Positions 1 through 10,544 of a stretch of DNA of 64,000 bases are shown here, in pieces. Made by a program: the position numbers and the translations under genes. Source of the DNA: Anthoceros angustus (Eukaryota > Streptophyta > Anthocerotopsida > Anthocerotales > Anthocerotaceae); assembly GCA_010909165.1 (NCBI GenBank), contig VJWM01000178.1:1-64000 (forward strand). Direction: 5' to 3'. Each line of letters opens with the position of its first letter. Position 1 is the first letter of the stretch. Under the pieces are notes generated by a model. It was not told where the DNA came from, made no database searches, and saw only the letters and a list, made by a program, of their open reading frames with translations.

Positions 1-46
1 TAGGAGATCTCGTGCAGTGCAGGAGGTAGAGGAGGCGGCGGCGAGA

Positions 47-590
47 TGGAGGCAGCAAGGACACGCTGGAGCTACAACTCCAAGATGCGTCGGGCGGTGA
101 TTCTCAGCGAGAGAATCCACGACTTGAGCACGAAATAGAGTGCCTCGGCTCCGTCGAAGGCGGAGGAAAATCGGCGACTATCGAGGAGTTGGGCGTTGCC
201 GAGCTACGAAGGAGGAGGAAGTCGGTCGGACGGACGGAGTGTCGACCGCTGGAGGGGCGGGCTAAAGGCCAGGCGGAGGAGCGCGAGCCTGGAAGCGAAA
301 GAAGCTGGGTCCGGTGAGAAAGGCGGAAGAGCAGCTGCGCTATGGCGGTGGTGGCAATGGAGAAAGCAGCGGAGGCTGGGCGGGTGGAACAGCAATGGCG
401 GGAGGTGACCGAGGCCGCCCTTGTAGCCTCGCGTGTCTGACCGGCTCCGGTATCCGTCTGGCGGAGAGGTGGCCCAACAAGCGGGCCCGGAACACTTATG
501 GCGGAGGGAGTATCGGGTGCTCGGGCACACGTGGAAGAGGCAATTCAACAAGTCGATTCGGACTTTGCCTATTACCACCGAGCTCTGATG
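47..590 (+). pseudogene. Retroelement coding remnant, left copy (coiled-coil, gag-like)
   Basis: Frame-broken coding remnant. Translated pieces include KDTLELQLQD near 55, EVTEAALVAS near 400 and a segment reading VDSDFAYYHRALM near 550. The same three blocks occur in the same order on the minus strand at about 4580, 4210 and 4070 (KDTLELQPKM, EVTEAALTAS, KVDSAYYHAELLKAW), which is the main evidence that this is coding. The composition (Glu, Lys, Arg, Gln, Ala) suggests a coiled-coil protein. It lies just upstream of the CCGGAC spacer and the plus-strand LTR, so it is the 3' coding end of the element. Not assigned to a named protein family. Confidence 0.45.
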
Positions 591-878
591 AAGCCTCTCG
601 GGCGCAAGCAGACGGACCCTGGAAGGCTCGGAAGGAGATGAAGGCCACAGGGGCGGCCACAGGGGACCCTAGTGGCCTTTGGAGATAGCGGGGCGGCGGA
701 GAGGAGCGGGCGGAGGCGGAGCGAGGCGGCGGATCTGCGGCGAGGTAAGCACCCGCACCTCACCATGGAAGGAGGGGCCAGAAGGAGTCACTTGAGGCGA
801 TCGGGAGCAGCGGAGGACTTGAGGAGAGCCACGGAGGTCCGTGAGGAGGAAACCCGGGTGGGCGTGAGTCGGACTTTG

Positions 879-1012
879 TCCGGACCCCGAGGCCGGACCA
901 CAGTCGGACCTCGGTAGTCCGGACCACAGTCGGACCCGTCCGGACCAAGTCCGGACCCGTCATCCGGACCACGAGGTCCGGACCCAGACAAGGTCGGACC
1001 TGGCCGGCGGAC
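879..1012 (+). repeat. CCGGAC-rich degenerate short repeat, left copy
   Basis: About a dozen copies of TCCGGACC, GTCGGACC and close variants at irregular spacing. The corresponding block in the inverted copy is at about 3490-3745. It lies between the coding remnant and the start of the LTR. Confidence 0.6.
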
Positions 1013-1110
1013 CCGAAATAAGCGGACTCCACAGTTCGAGTCGAGGCAGACCTCGAGGGCCGGGGCTGCGGCGATGAGGAGGAGCCCCCTTCGACTTACG
1101 CTAGGGAGCG

Positions 1111-1968
1111 AATGTGGTGGCCCCACCGGCGAAGGACCCGAGGCCGAGGGGAGGATACGTCGTGGTGGCGGTTGTGTCGCCGCCCGGTGTAACGAGTTCG
1201 GGAGAGAGGGGCCCGCCTCACGGATCATCCGATTGGGTGCGCCACAAGCTGTCGGGGCGAGTTGGACCACCCATTCGGCGGGGGACCTTCCAGTCGGCGA
1301 AGGAGATAGGGGAAATATGGTAGGCGGCCGATTAGGGTATACCGGCGGCTGCTCGGCTCGAATAGGGGTGTAATAAAGGCGCCTTGGGCGCGCGATATAA
1401 GAGTGCTCTAGTAAAGCATCTTTCTCTTGGTGTTGATGCGCGTTCTTGCGGACCTTTGTGAGTCTTCTTGCTAACGTGAGTCTGAGTCAGCGAGCCCGAC
1501 TCTCGGGAGATTGATCAAGGTCCGGTGGCGGACTTAAGCGTTGTGGTGTGTGCGGGGAAGGGTGGGGTGATGGTGCTCGTCGGGCAGCGGTGGCCGAGCA
1601 ATTTGAGCAGCGGAGGAACTCGGGAGGTGTGTAGAGCCGGACGGAGGCCAGCGGAGCAGCGGAGGAGGTCAGCTGCACCAGCGTCTTTTCTAAGGCGAAG
1701 AGTGTAAGCGTGAGAGGAGAGGAAAGGGCGGATCGTGAAGGATGTATGTGAGCGATCTGATGAGCGGGTCCTTAAGCGTTTAGCCATACAAGCTGTCGGT
1801 GACGTTGTGAGTAGTTAGGAGTATGTGTGTGAGTTGAGGCTGAGCAGGCGCTAAGGGGGTAGAATCACACGAAGCAGCAGTGGCGGGCCTATCATTCCCT
1901 TGGAGCGGACTTCTTCCTACAGCGACCGGGATTGTGCGCGCGGTGGCCATCGGCAAAAGTCCACTTAC
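1111..1968 (+). repeat. LTR, left copy, plus orientation
   Basis: Proposed LTR of about 860 bp. The start is placed at TGTGGTGGCCCC, just after a purine-rich stretch (GATGAGGAGGAG) that could be the polypurine tract. The end is placed where similarity to the right LTR stops. It contains a TATA box at 1395-1400 and a downstream block (about 1400-1520) whose reverse complement is recognisable at 3040-3165 on the other side. The U5 end near 1880-1965 matches the reverse complement of 2583-2680. No primer binding site follows it, so it behaves as a 3' or truncated LTR. The start is approximate. Confidence 0.5.
1395..1400 (+). promoter_or_regulatory. LTR TATA box, left copy
   Basis: ATATAA followed by a region conserved in both LTR copies, in the position expected for the U3/R border. 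The matching site in the right LTR is on the minus strand at 3155-3160. Confidence 0.45.
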
Positions 1969-2565
1969 GAGCTTGGATAAGCAGTGCGAATAAGCGTACC
2001 GCTTTGCATGGTAGTGTGAGTGGGGTGTCGGTCCCGGCGTAGGCGTTCGATGTCGATCCCAACTTCTCCGTCTTTCCTCGCTTGATCTCGAGTTTGGACA
2101 AGACAGCCTTGATCGATTCGCGGAATCTTTCTAAGAAGGCATCCTTCAATCTTGAAGGTTGCGAGAGTGCGTTACGGTGGTGTATTTCCTCCGATACCAG
2201 GCAGCTGTACCCGGGACCCCTTGGAGCAATTTGAATGATGGCGAACCTTCTCCGTTGAAGTTTGCAGACACAAAATCCTCCACGAAGGTTTTCTCTCTCC
2301 TTCTTACCTCCAAAGAGAATCGCTTGCTTGGTGACGTTGCCATTGTCGCCATGATGGTAAGGGATGAGGAACCTTACCCACTTTGACTGCGTCCTCCTCT
2401 CGATCCAAACACTCCACCACACTTACTGCATTTGGTGTCGCCTCGAGCTCGTCGTCTCTCACGTTACTGCGCTCGGGCTCGGGCGATCCTCGTCCAAACT
2501 CTCTCGATAACTCTTCCTTAACTACCTCCCGTCCTCACGCATCCACAGCTACGGGCGATTTCATT
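1969..2565 (-). pseudogene. Internal segment after the primer binding site (5' leader and gag start)
   Basis: On the minus strand this follows the right LTR and its primer binding site, so it should be the leader and first codons of the element. One frame reads from MATMATSPSKRF at about 2352 to 2146, with a segment FVEDFVSANFNGEG. A second frame reads AFLERFRESIKAVLSKLEIK near 2130-2070, so a frameshift probably lies near 2150. It stops abruptly at the U5 end of the left LTR, so only about 0.6 kb of internal sequence is kept. It forms the loop of the large inverted repeat. Confidence 0.4.
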
Positions 2566-2579
2566 CCCGACAGGCGCCA
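2566..2579 (-). other. Primer binding site, tRNA-Asp-like
   Basis: The minus strand reads TGGCGCCTGTCGGG three bases after the LTR end (...GCGCCACA). Plant Athila/Tat Ty3 elements use a primer site beginning TGGCGCCGTTGCCGGGG, complementary to tRNA-Asp. The first seven bases and the GGG end agree; the middle differs. The position right after a CA-ending LTR supports the call. Confidence 0.55.
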
Positions 2580-2582
2580 AAA

Positions 2583-3460
2583 TGTGGCGCGACTTTCGTG
2601 ATGGCCGGTAGGCGCGCCACAATCCGTGTCGTTGTAGGAAGAAGTCCGTTCCCAAAGGAATGATAGGCTCCGTTTACGTTTGGTGATTCCTACCGCACTT
2701 GCGCTCGTTCGGCCTCAACACACACTCTCCTTCTCTAGCGTTCACCGTCTGGGCCGGTATGGCCAAGCGTTTAAGGACCGTTCGCGTCCGTATCGTTCAT
2801 CCGTCACTCACACATCGATCCTTTCCTCTCTCCCCTCACGCTACACTCCTCCTTAGAAAAAAGCGGGTTAGATCGGACCTCCTCCGTCGTTCGCGGGCCT
2901 CTCGTCCGGGCTCTGCCGCCCTCCGGAGTTCCTCCGGCTCACGTTCAGTCCGTTCGGTCTTTGGGCGCGGCTCCGGGCGAGCCGGTCACGATCACCCTTC
3001 CACACACACACCACAACGCGTTAGGTCCGTCACGGGACCAGTCAATCTCCCGGGCGCCACCTTTCGGTGACTCGGGACTCACGTTAGCAAGACACAAAGG
3101 TGCAGAGCAGCGGCATCAACACCAAGAAGATGATTTATTGGCGGCCTTAGCCCTCTTATACTCGCGAAGGTCGGCCTTTATTACCTCTATTACAGTGAGG
3201 GCATTTCGGGTGCCTAACCCGACCGCCTACTACCTATTCCACCTATCGCGTCGGTGGTGGGTGGGATAGCCCTCATTCCTTCTTGGCACGGCCAAAGAGC
3301 CACATCATTGCAGGCGCTGTCGGATGATCGCGGTAGGGCCCTTCCTCTTCAGGGTGCAGGTGCGCCCGTGGCGGCGCGGCAGCGATCACCACCAAGTCTT
3401 CCTCGTCCTCCCCTCTTCTCTCTCGGCGGGCCCTGCGATGGGCCCTCAAGGGGATCTGCT
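2583..3460 (-). repeat. LTR, right copy, minus orientation
   Basis: Minus-strand LTR homologous to 1111-1968. The 3' end is precise (ends CA at 2583, next to the primer site). The 5' end is only approximate because U3 similarity fades near 3440-3470. The last 39 bases (2583-2621) form an imperfect palindrome with TGTGGCGCG and CGCGCCACA ends. The TATA box is on the minus strand at 3155-3160. Confidence 0.55.
3155..3160 (-). promoter_or_regulatory. LTR TATA box, right copy
   Basis: The minus strand reads TATAAG, in the same context as the left LTR site. If active it would transcribe leftwards through the primer site, the loop and the antisense of the left LTR. Confidence 0.4.
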
Positions 3461-3489
3461 GGGGTTGGTGGTGTGGCTCTCCCCACTCC

Positions 3490-3745
3490 CGAGTTTGGAC
3501 CTCGGGACCACTGTCTCTCGGTCCGGACCTCTAGGTCAGTCTTCCCTCTGAGGTCCGGTCTCCACAGCCGGCCTTCTTTGAGTCAGGTCCTCGGGGCCGG
3601 GCCTCTGAGGTCGGTCTTGGACCCAACCCTTCCACAGGGTCGGACCTCGGGCCGGACTCGTCACTGAGTCTGGATCCCTAAGTCGGACTTCCTTAGGGGC
3701 GGACCTCGGGATCCGGCCTTTCCTCAGTCAGGACAAAGTCAGGAC
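3490..3745 (-). repeat. CCGGAC-rich degenerate short repeat, right copy
   Basis: Repeated GGTCCGGAC, GGTCGGAC and similar words. It is the counterpart of 879-1012 and is longer here, so the repeat number differs between the two element copies. Confidence 0.55.
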
Positions 3746-4029
3746 CCTCGAACTCTGGGCATGCCTCCTCGCCGGGCTAGCAGGGTTCATCCATGAGCCC
3801 TCCCTTGGTTCCCAATGCCCGGTTGCACCCCCCTTCAAGATCCTCCCTCGTCCTTCCATGCGTGCAGCTTACCTCGGTGTGGCGCCCTTCCTCCTCCGGT
3901 TCCTCCATGCTCTCCCGCTTCTGCTGTCGTCAAATCAGCGCTCCTAGGACTCCAGCGGTTGTCGTCCCGGGTCCGTCCTCCTCGCTCCTCCTTGGTCCCA
4001 GAGTCCACCCTCCACCTGGGGTGGCGCGG

Positions 4030-5300
4030 GACCTCCAGGCCTTGAGGAGCTCTGCGTGGTAGTAAGCGGAATCGACTTTGAATCGCCTCCTCACATGAGC
4101 CGGGCACCGGTACTCCCTCCTCCAGGTGCTCCGTGGCAGGCGGATCGCCCACTTTCTTTCTCTCGTGAAGCTTACCATGTGGGCGGGCGGACTCCCTTGA
4201 GGCCGTCAAGGCTGCCTCAGTTACCTCTTGCAACCTTGCTGCTGGCGTTCTCCTCCTCCCGTTGTTGCTTGACTCACTTGATTCGCGGGCCATGGGTGAG
4301 CTCCCCCACTTCTGCACCCGGACGAGCGGCTGTACCTTTTCCTCCGGTGCCTTCCTCCTTCTTCTTCTCTCCGGAGGTCCTCCCTTCTCAGGCGGGCGGT
4401 ATCCCGTCAGGCTCACGGCTTCCCGCCACGTCTGCTGCAACCTTGCGGCGTCGAACTCCTTGCGCCGCTGTCTCCTCCGTCTTCAAGCGGGCTGGGCGTT
4501 CCACCTCTCGCTCGAAGTCTTGGATTCTCTCGTTGAGAACCCCTGCTCCGTGCATCTTGGGTTGCAACTCCAAGGTGTCCTTGTTGTCCTCCGGCTCCTG
4601 CCGCCCTTCTACCTCCTGCGGTGCACCACAGGGTCCCCAATCTCCCGGGTGCTTGGCCTCCAGCCTCCTCCTCACGGCTCGGCCGTGCCTCCATGACCAC
4701 TTGCTCGGCCTTGAGTTGGCGGCTCTCGGCCTCTCCCCTCCGGTTCGATCCAGATAGTGATCGCGATCGGCCTCGCCGTGGCCTCCGCCTCCTTGGCCAC
4801 CTTCACAGGCCTCTCCGGCTTGGCTCTGGTCGGTCAGGCTGCCTCGCGAGATCCGCGCCCGTTCGCCCGGGCGTCCTCGCTTCTGCTGCGCTCGCCCCTC
4901 TGCGGAGGTCCTCCGCCGCGCTTGGGCCTCCTTGGCCTGCTTCAGCTGTTCCTCCAGCTGAAGGAATTTGGTCCGGTCCTTGCGGATGGACCAAACCTCC
5001 CTCTCCGCCTCCCGGCGTTTTCCTTCCTCAATCCTGCCGAGCTTGGCCTTCCTTCTCGCCTCCAGGCTCCCTCCAGCTGCTCACGGAGGAGCACCATGCG
5101 CCTCGGGTGGCTTCCACCTCCACAGGCCTTCTCGGCCATCCAGACCCAGGCATACCGTCCATGGCGGTGGCAGGACCCGCCGTGTTTCCTCCACGGCTGG
5201 CAGTGAGGCTCCCACAAAGTCCGTTGCGGGGCCGGCATCTCACAGTCCGTCAAGGACCTCCATAGATCAGCAAGTCGGGGGGTTCTCGGACAATCGGGAC
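4030..5300 (-). pseudogene. Retroelement coding remnant, right copy (coiled-coil, gag-like)
   Basis: Minus-strand remnant broken into several frames. It carries NERIQDFEREVERPARLKTE near 4550-4490, EVTEAALTASRESAR near 4210 and KVDSAYYHAELLKAW near 4100. The upstream part (5300-4750) is rich in Glu, Arg, Gln and Ala with heptad-like spacing and extends beyond what the left copy keeps. Blocks shared with 47-590 fix strand and order. Function unknown; a structural gag-like role is inference only. Confidence 0.4.
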
Positions 5301-5579
5301 CCTTAGGTCACAGTCTTACTCGGGCTTCCCCTCCTTGGCCCTTTTGGCGAGCTCCTTCTCGCCCTTTTCTCCAGGGCTCGGCGGAGGTGATGGAGTCAGC
5401 ACGCCCTTTGCCCCTTCACATCGGCAGGACCCGGCTGGATCACAGCTGCTGCCCGGTGTCCTCCGCTCCACAGGCGTCCTTTCGCCCTCCTTGCTTCCTC
5501 CTTCTTGCCACTCCGTCGGCGGGGAAGAATCACCGGCCCAGGGTGCAGCGTTGGTAGCCGTGGTCTTGCGTTTCTTGGC

Positions 5580-6650
5580 TCTCTCACAGTCGGCGGGGCT
5601 CCTCGGTAGGAGTGATGGCCGGTGGCGGGGCTTGGGGCGCTTCTTTTGTGCGGTTGGGGCACGGAAGGAGGGAGGCGGTGCTTCCATACTTCCACAGGTG
5701 GTGAGGGGTCCGTTCCGGCGTATGGGTCAGGAATCCTCGATCATCCTCCTCCAGTCCGTTTGGTTTTGTCGAGGCCTCCTCCCTCCCCTTGCCGCTCCAC
5801 TTGGAGGCCTCGGTCCTTCCGGGCGCTCGCTCAAGCTCTCCTTCCAGAGGAGTTGAAATGCCCCCATACATGGATCGGGTATGGGGCGGCCCAGAATGGC
5901 GAGGCTTCTCGCTCCCCAGGCTTGAGCTTCAGCTGGCAGGCGAAGATAATTCCCGGTCGCCCTCTTCCCCGGCCGTGCGGGAACACCAATAGATTATCAC
6001 CAAGGTGATCCACCTTGGTGAGTAGGTTCGATGGGCGATGATCGGGCCGACTCATTGTCAGCAGGTCGGATATCGACCGTTGGTGGTCGTTGCGTCGAGC
6101 CTTAGCATCTGCTGTGCTGGACCTATCTTCCCTTCGCCTTGAGGGCTCGGCACCCTCCCCTCTTCCTCCTTGGGGCGGTTGTAGGCCGCCTTGGGACCTC
6201 AAGGTCCATCGCCTTGGGTCCTCTCGGAGGTTCTTGGACCGCACCTCCTTGTTGACCGCCGCATCTTGGGCAAACTCCGGACGGGTGTGTCAAATGTCGA
6301 GACCATTTGGAACACGTCCAAATGCCACTCCTGCACCAATTCTCCGCTTCCACGGGCAGGCCCAAAGTCCGGATAGCGCGGGTCACAATGTTGCGCTCCA
6401 CAAGGTTCCATGGCTCCCAAACTTCCGGGCTTTTGGGTGCCTTCTTCTCCCTTGGTTCTTTGTGCGCTTGTGAGGCTGGCACGTTGAGCCTCCCGCGCGT
6501 TCGCTTCTCAGCCTCAGCGGTGAGCGCGCGAGCGTCAAGTGTCCACGAGATACCGCGGAGAGCGGTGCGGGCGCGAGATCGCGAGTGTCTCGGCTGTGAA
6601 ATGACCTTCTTAGCGACCACGCCCGGGGAGTGCTGGGCGGGGCGCCCTCT
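5580..6650 (-). pseudogene. Upstream retroelement coding remnant (possible gag N-terminus)
   Basis: Minus-strand frames overlap with recognisable coding texture: a basic leader near 6620-6480, then SPEVWEPWNLVERNIV near 6430-6390, then ELVQEWHLDVFQMVSTFDT near 6340-6285 in another frame, then DLLTMSRPDHRPSNLLTKVD near 6070-6010. This is upstream of the coiled-coil part on the same strand, so it is probably the same broken reading frame. No zinc knuckle (CX2CX4HX4C) or protease motif is seen. Not recognised as a named family. Confidence 0.3.
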
Positions 6651-7052
6651 TCCACGTGGCGAGTGCGCGCGCACTGCGGCTCTGCCAGCGTACTACGGCC
6701 TTACTCCCGCGTGCTCGGCCCTCGCGCGCGCGGCCAGGCGTGAATACACTGCCTCGGCCCAGCATTACGGTCGACCCGGCATGCCGTCCTCCACTCGAGT
6801 CGTCCGTGGCGTCGCCCGATCATCCTTCGCTCCAACTTCTAAATTCCTTACAGGCGTACTTATCACACTGGTCTGGGTGGGTCGGTCTTACCCGTCGCGC
6901 CATCGTAGGTCTAGAGTCGTTCCTCACTCCGGTCGGGAGTATACTCAGTCGTCGGAGTGCTAACCGGCTTATTTCCTCCCACATTTTATCCTTCGCTCCC
7001 ACACAAAACAAATCCTACCAATGTCTAACCCCTCGAAGTCCGTAGTCACACA
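6651..7052. other. Right flank of the retroelement, no gene seen
   Basis: Still GC-rich to about 6960, then AT-richer. No second LTR or primer site could be recognised here. The join to the tandem array is at 7052/7053, where the sequence CTAACTAAAACTCACC found at the start of every unit begins. Confidence 0.5.
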
Positions 7053-8956
7053 CTAACTAAAACTCACCTCCCCATGCTCGAGGCGTGCATTAGCCTTGCT
7101 CTTCGCCGGAAACAATTTGGTTAGCTCCATTCGCCCCTAGCAGTTAAAATCTTTAGCTCACCCACTCCTATGCGTTGGCCACAAAGTTGGCAACTTGTTA
7201 TTCACGGGCGTCCATGTTGCTTTATCCGGCGAGGAGCCTGACATGCCTCTTGCCAAAAACCGATGGTGGAACCTTGCGCGGACACGCGTGGTGGGTCACC
7301 ATGTACTCGGTGGGAGTTTTCAGCGGATCCCAGAAAGGCGCAAGAGAGATAGAGTTAACATCATGATCATTTTCCTCTTACCACCTTCTCGTGATGTCCA
7401 CATTATCACACACAAAGGTGGCTGCAAGCACAACGATGAAAAGAAGACGCAGAGAAAGCATTTTTTTTCTAAACTAGGCTCCTTATAAGCTAGTGAAGTT
7501 GTTCTATCCCCCAATCCTAGAACATTAATCGCTTTTGCAGCCTCTAGCATGGTTAACTTCAAGACAAACCACTCAAGTATCGCATCTAAATTACTATTAC
7601 TCTAGGGTCCAAGGATTAAGCTTCTAAATTACCCTTTGACACATACTGCAAATTGATAGCATCGTGAATGAACCTTGTCCAAGATCTCCTTTCACATATC
7701 TAGAGTTCTATTGCAAGAATTGGTGGAATGATTTATTTGCCCTCATGCAAATCATATGTTTCTTTTCTTTTAGAATATAGTCATTGTCCAATATTTTCCT
7801 CTTGCATTGTGACTTTGTCTTCAAGCTTAAGGCATATGGATGATCACTTTGTTATTGATCAAAAGCATGGCTAGTTGAACAAGCTTTGTCTTCCAAGGCA
7901 TGTGGATGATCACTTTGTTATTGATCAAGAGCATGCCTAGGTTGTTCACGAAAGAACTCTATAGAACACTACTTCTCGTGTTGCATATTTGAAATTCCAC
8001 ATAGACTCTACTACTATGCCTCTTGCGTGTTTGAAATTCCACGGAGGAACATATGTATGGTAGAGTTTATGCTTTCAATATACTTGTGAATTTACAATCT
8101 ACCATCACACATTGATGCTTTTGAGCGATATCTAGGGAAAAACGGTTTAGACCACAAAGCCCTTTATACAGGCTAAAATTTACACTTTGACCCTCCCCAA
8201 ACATGACACTTTGCCTATTTTAATTTTTAAATGTTTGGGTCTTGAGTACTCCTTGAAAATTGACAACAAACTATAAAACCTGTGACCGTAACAAGAAGAT
8301 TGTTTAGGAGTGCTTGGCGTTATCTGCAAGCTGCGACTTTTGATTTATGCCAAAATCGGCATTTCTCCACCTACGATCATGCTATTTTAAACAAAAAGAA
8401 AGATCGAGTCCATACGAATCTAAACCATCATCCTCCTCTTCCATAGAAATAGTCGCCTTACGTTCCTATAAGTGAAAACGATCTTCGGCTTGTTTGTTGT
8501 GGCTGATCCGTTCTCATCCCATCATCACGCCATCAATTCATTTGAGGCTGCCTCTTTGAGTTCTTTGTGCTACTGCCGTCCTTTCTACCCATTAAAATTT
8601 GTAAAACTGCAACTTCCTCTTAGTGGTACCGTTAGTGCAAATTTCTTTTTGCCTAATTTTGAAACCCTCTTGTAAATCCTTCATTGTGGTCTTCTCATCA
8701 AAGACTGGAAGTTGCTCAAGGTCATTCACCCTCATGGGAATGTACATGGCACACACAGGGTCATTTTCTACAACATTCCTCCTCCTCGATGGCGACCACC
8801 GTGAAAGTCCGTCGACCGCAGCATCTACCACCGGGCCCTTCTCATTCTGAACATGTTAACGGCATGCTCATCAATCCCATGGCTTTGATATGGGCAACCA
8901 ACTGTTTGCAGCAGCAGTGAAAATGTTCACGCAGTCCCTTCACGGATAACTCAGGA
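7053..8956. other. Unit 1 lead region, no firm gene
   Basis: Equivalent stretches are 20241-22184, 35663-37589 and 50991-53089. It holds a direct repeat of about 66 bp (words GGATGATCACTTTGTTATTG, twice near 7836 and 7905; near 51966 and 52032 in unit 4). A minus-strand open stretch at 8592-8831 in unit 1 reads PVCAMYIPMRVNDLEQLPVF but is broken in the other units. The part from about 8600 may include the 5' portion of the DUF7869-like gene; I could not fix its start. Confidence 0.5.
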
Positions 8957-10544
8957 AGAACATCGGGTCAGAATCGCTTTGCAAATAGAGCCCTGGCTCA
9001 TTGATACTCCCTACTCACCGATGCTGATGAACTCCACAGCCTCCACTATTCTCGTGTTCGGGAATATTTATTTTCCCTGCACCAAAGTTTAGATCGCTCC
9101 TTCCTGCAAAGGTGGCTTCAGAGCCTCCTCGCCAAGGACAGTCATCCATGCCATGCAGAATGACTCTAAAAACATCCGATGAGACCTCTTGGGCTGTGCT
9201 TGAAATACTCAAGAACGACGCCAACCGATTTGATCATAAAACATGTTATATTGAATTATGAGAATTTACTTCCAAATGTTTTGTATTTTAACTCGACCAT
9301 ACGACCGTGAAAATAAACGCCTCCGCTTATTTGCCTACCTTAACATGTTGGTCCCATTGCGGTCTTTGAAGATCAAGGTAGGTTTCCTCCCTGTTGGGCA
9401 CACCCATGATCGAGTAGACCAAATGTTCTCCAGTTTTTTCGATTGTGCTAAGGCATAAGGCTTACCTTTTAAACTCACCTTTGTGTTGGAAATGCTTATA
9501 CTCCAAACCCATGATTGTATTGGTACACAGTTCTCGATTTTAGAAGGTATGTTTGGCCCATCCCTAATAGTAGGAAATGGCTACTAATGGGTAGCCCGAT
9601 AGTTGCACAACATCTCTTTATAGCAGTTCAAAATAACTCGAGAGGAGAGGAGGACCGCGGTTTCATTACTTGATGCGAGGTAAACAATATTCAATGAGAT
9701 AATCGATCCACCAATGAAGGCCTCAGTTTCTTGAAGCATGTGCTAGAAGGACCAATTTTTGCTGCCCCTCAATGTCTTTTGGAAGTAAGGAGCAAAAGCA
9801 CTTCTTGAAGGAAGAGATCTTTGAAAGGTTGTTATCGCTTATCCGCCAAGTTGGAGGAGAAATTAAAAAGACATTTTGGGCGGCGGATGATGGTGGGAAT
9901 CGTTTTGGGAAGAACAAGAGGGCATTGTGGACATCATAAATTCAAGGTCCCTGCTGTGAATTGGAAGAATCCTTGGCGATGGTATAATCGAGAAGAAGCA
10001 GAGATCCTGCCGGCATTCTTTCTGCCCGATGTTGAAGTCCTTCCTCATCCATTGCTGCGAGAAGTGCCTCGATGAGACATGTATGTAGCTAGGTGCGCCC
10101 TTGCAAGAATGATGCAACAAATCGTCCTTTTGGATTGCGAAGGTGCCTCACATAGATTTCGAAAGCGGAATCACCTTTCATGAAAGGTCACCGGTGGGTG
10201 ACACAAAACATAGATGCTTTTGAAGGAAGCTACATGGAAGAGATGATATTGGCCGAAGTGCTTAGAGGGCGGGTACAAGGCTGCGGGTGAGCCACTAGAC
10301 GGCCAGTAGAAGAATGTCGATGCGATCATTGCTTGACATTTGTTTTGGCCTATGGGTTTGAACTAACTCGAACTAAGCTGAAGGCCCAAACACGCTCAAT
10401 TATTAGGCAACCTTAATGACGCCCCGTGCAAGAAGATATGCCAATCCGAGGAGAACCAAGGCCGTGGAAGGGCGAACAACGGCGATGATGTGAGTTATTG
10501 AAGACGACACTTAGTGCGCCCGAGAGGCCTTATCAATAGGATGA
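8957..10544 (+). pseudogene. DUF7869-like element gene remnant, unit 1
   Basis: The core at 9290-9460 reads ENKRLRLFAYLNMLV then VGFLPVGHTHDRVDQMFSSF. The family signature is a LQxDN..RENKN segment followed by VGHTHxxVDQ, known from DUF7869-type proteins that are widespread, multicopy and probably element-borne in oomycetes, algae, cnidarians and seedless plants. Downstream, a lysine/glutamate-rich part (KLEEKLKRHFG near 9850), then WKNPWRWYNREEAEIL near 9960, then VTQNIDAFEGSYMEEMIL near 10200 follow in order but in different frames. The frame that ends at 10544 is set by comparison with unit 4. Multiple frameshifts and an unclear start make this a remnant as sequenced. A transposition role for the family is inference. 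Confidence 0.55.

Larger units (their letters stand above)
1..7052. mobile_element. Inverted pair of degenerate LTR retrotransposon halves
   Basis: A GC-rich block distinct from the AT-richer array that starts at 7053. Positions about 1-1968 on the plus strand match about 2583-4600 on the minus strand: a coiled-coil coding remnant, CCGGAC-rich spacer, U3, TATA box, R and U5 appear in the same order in both. The two LTR ends face each other across about 0.6 kb. The right copy extends further, to about 6650. No reverse transcriptase, integrase or protease motif is visible in any frame, so this looks like a non-autonomous (LARD-like) element of the Tat/Athila side of Ty3, inferred from the primer binding site. 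The arms differ by many substitutions and indels, so the insertion or inversion is old, or the sequence is noisy. Confidence 0.6.

Noticed and set aside
204-1270. Long minus-strand open frames in the GC-rich left block (for example 788-1270)
   Set aside because: Low-complexity Pro/Arg/Ser-rich translations opposite the CCGGAC repeats; GC-rich DNA lacks stops by chance, and homology to the right copy supports the plus strand.
1371-1376. AATAAA near 1371 as a gene polyadenylation signal
   Set aside because: It lies just upstream of the LTR TATA box and is better read as part of U3; no coding end sits at a suitable distance.
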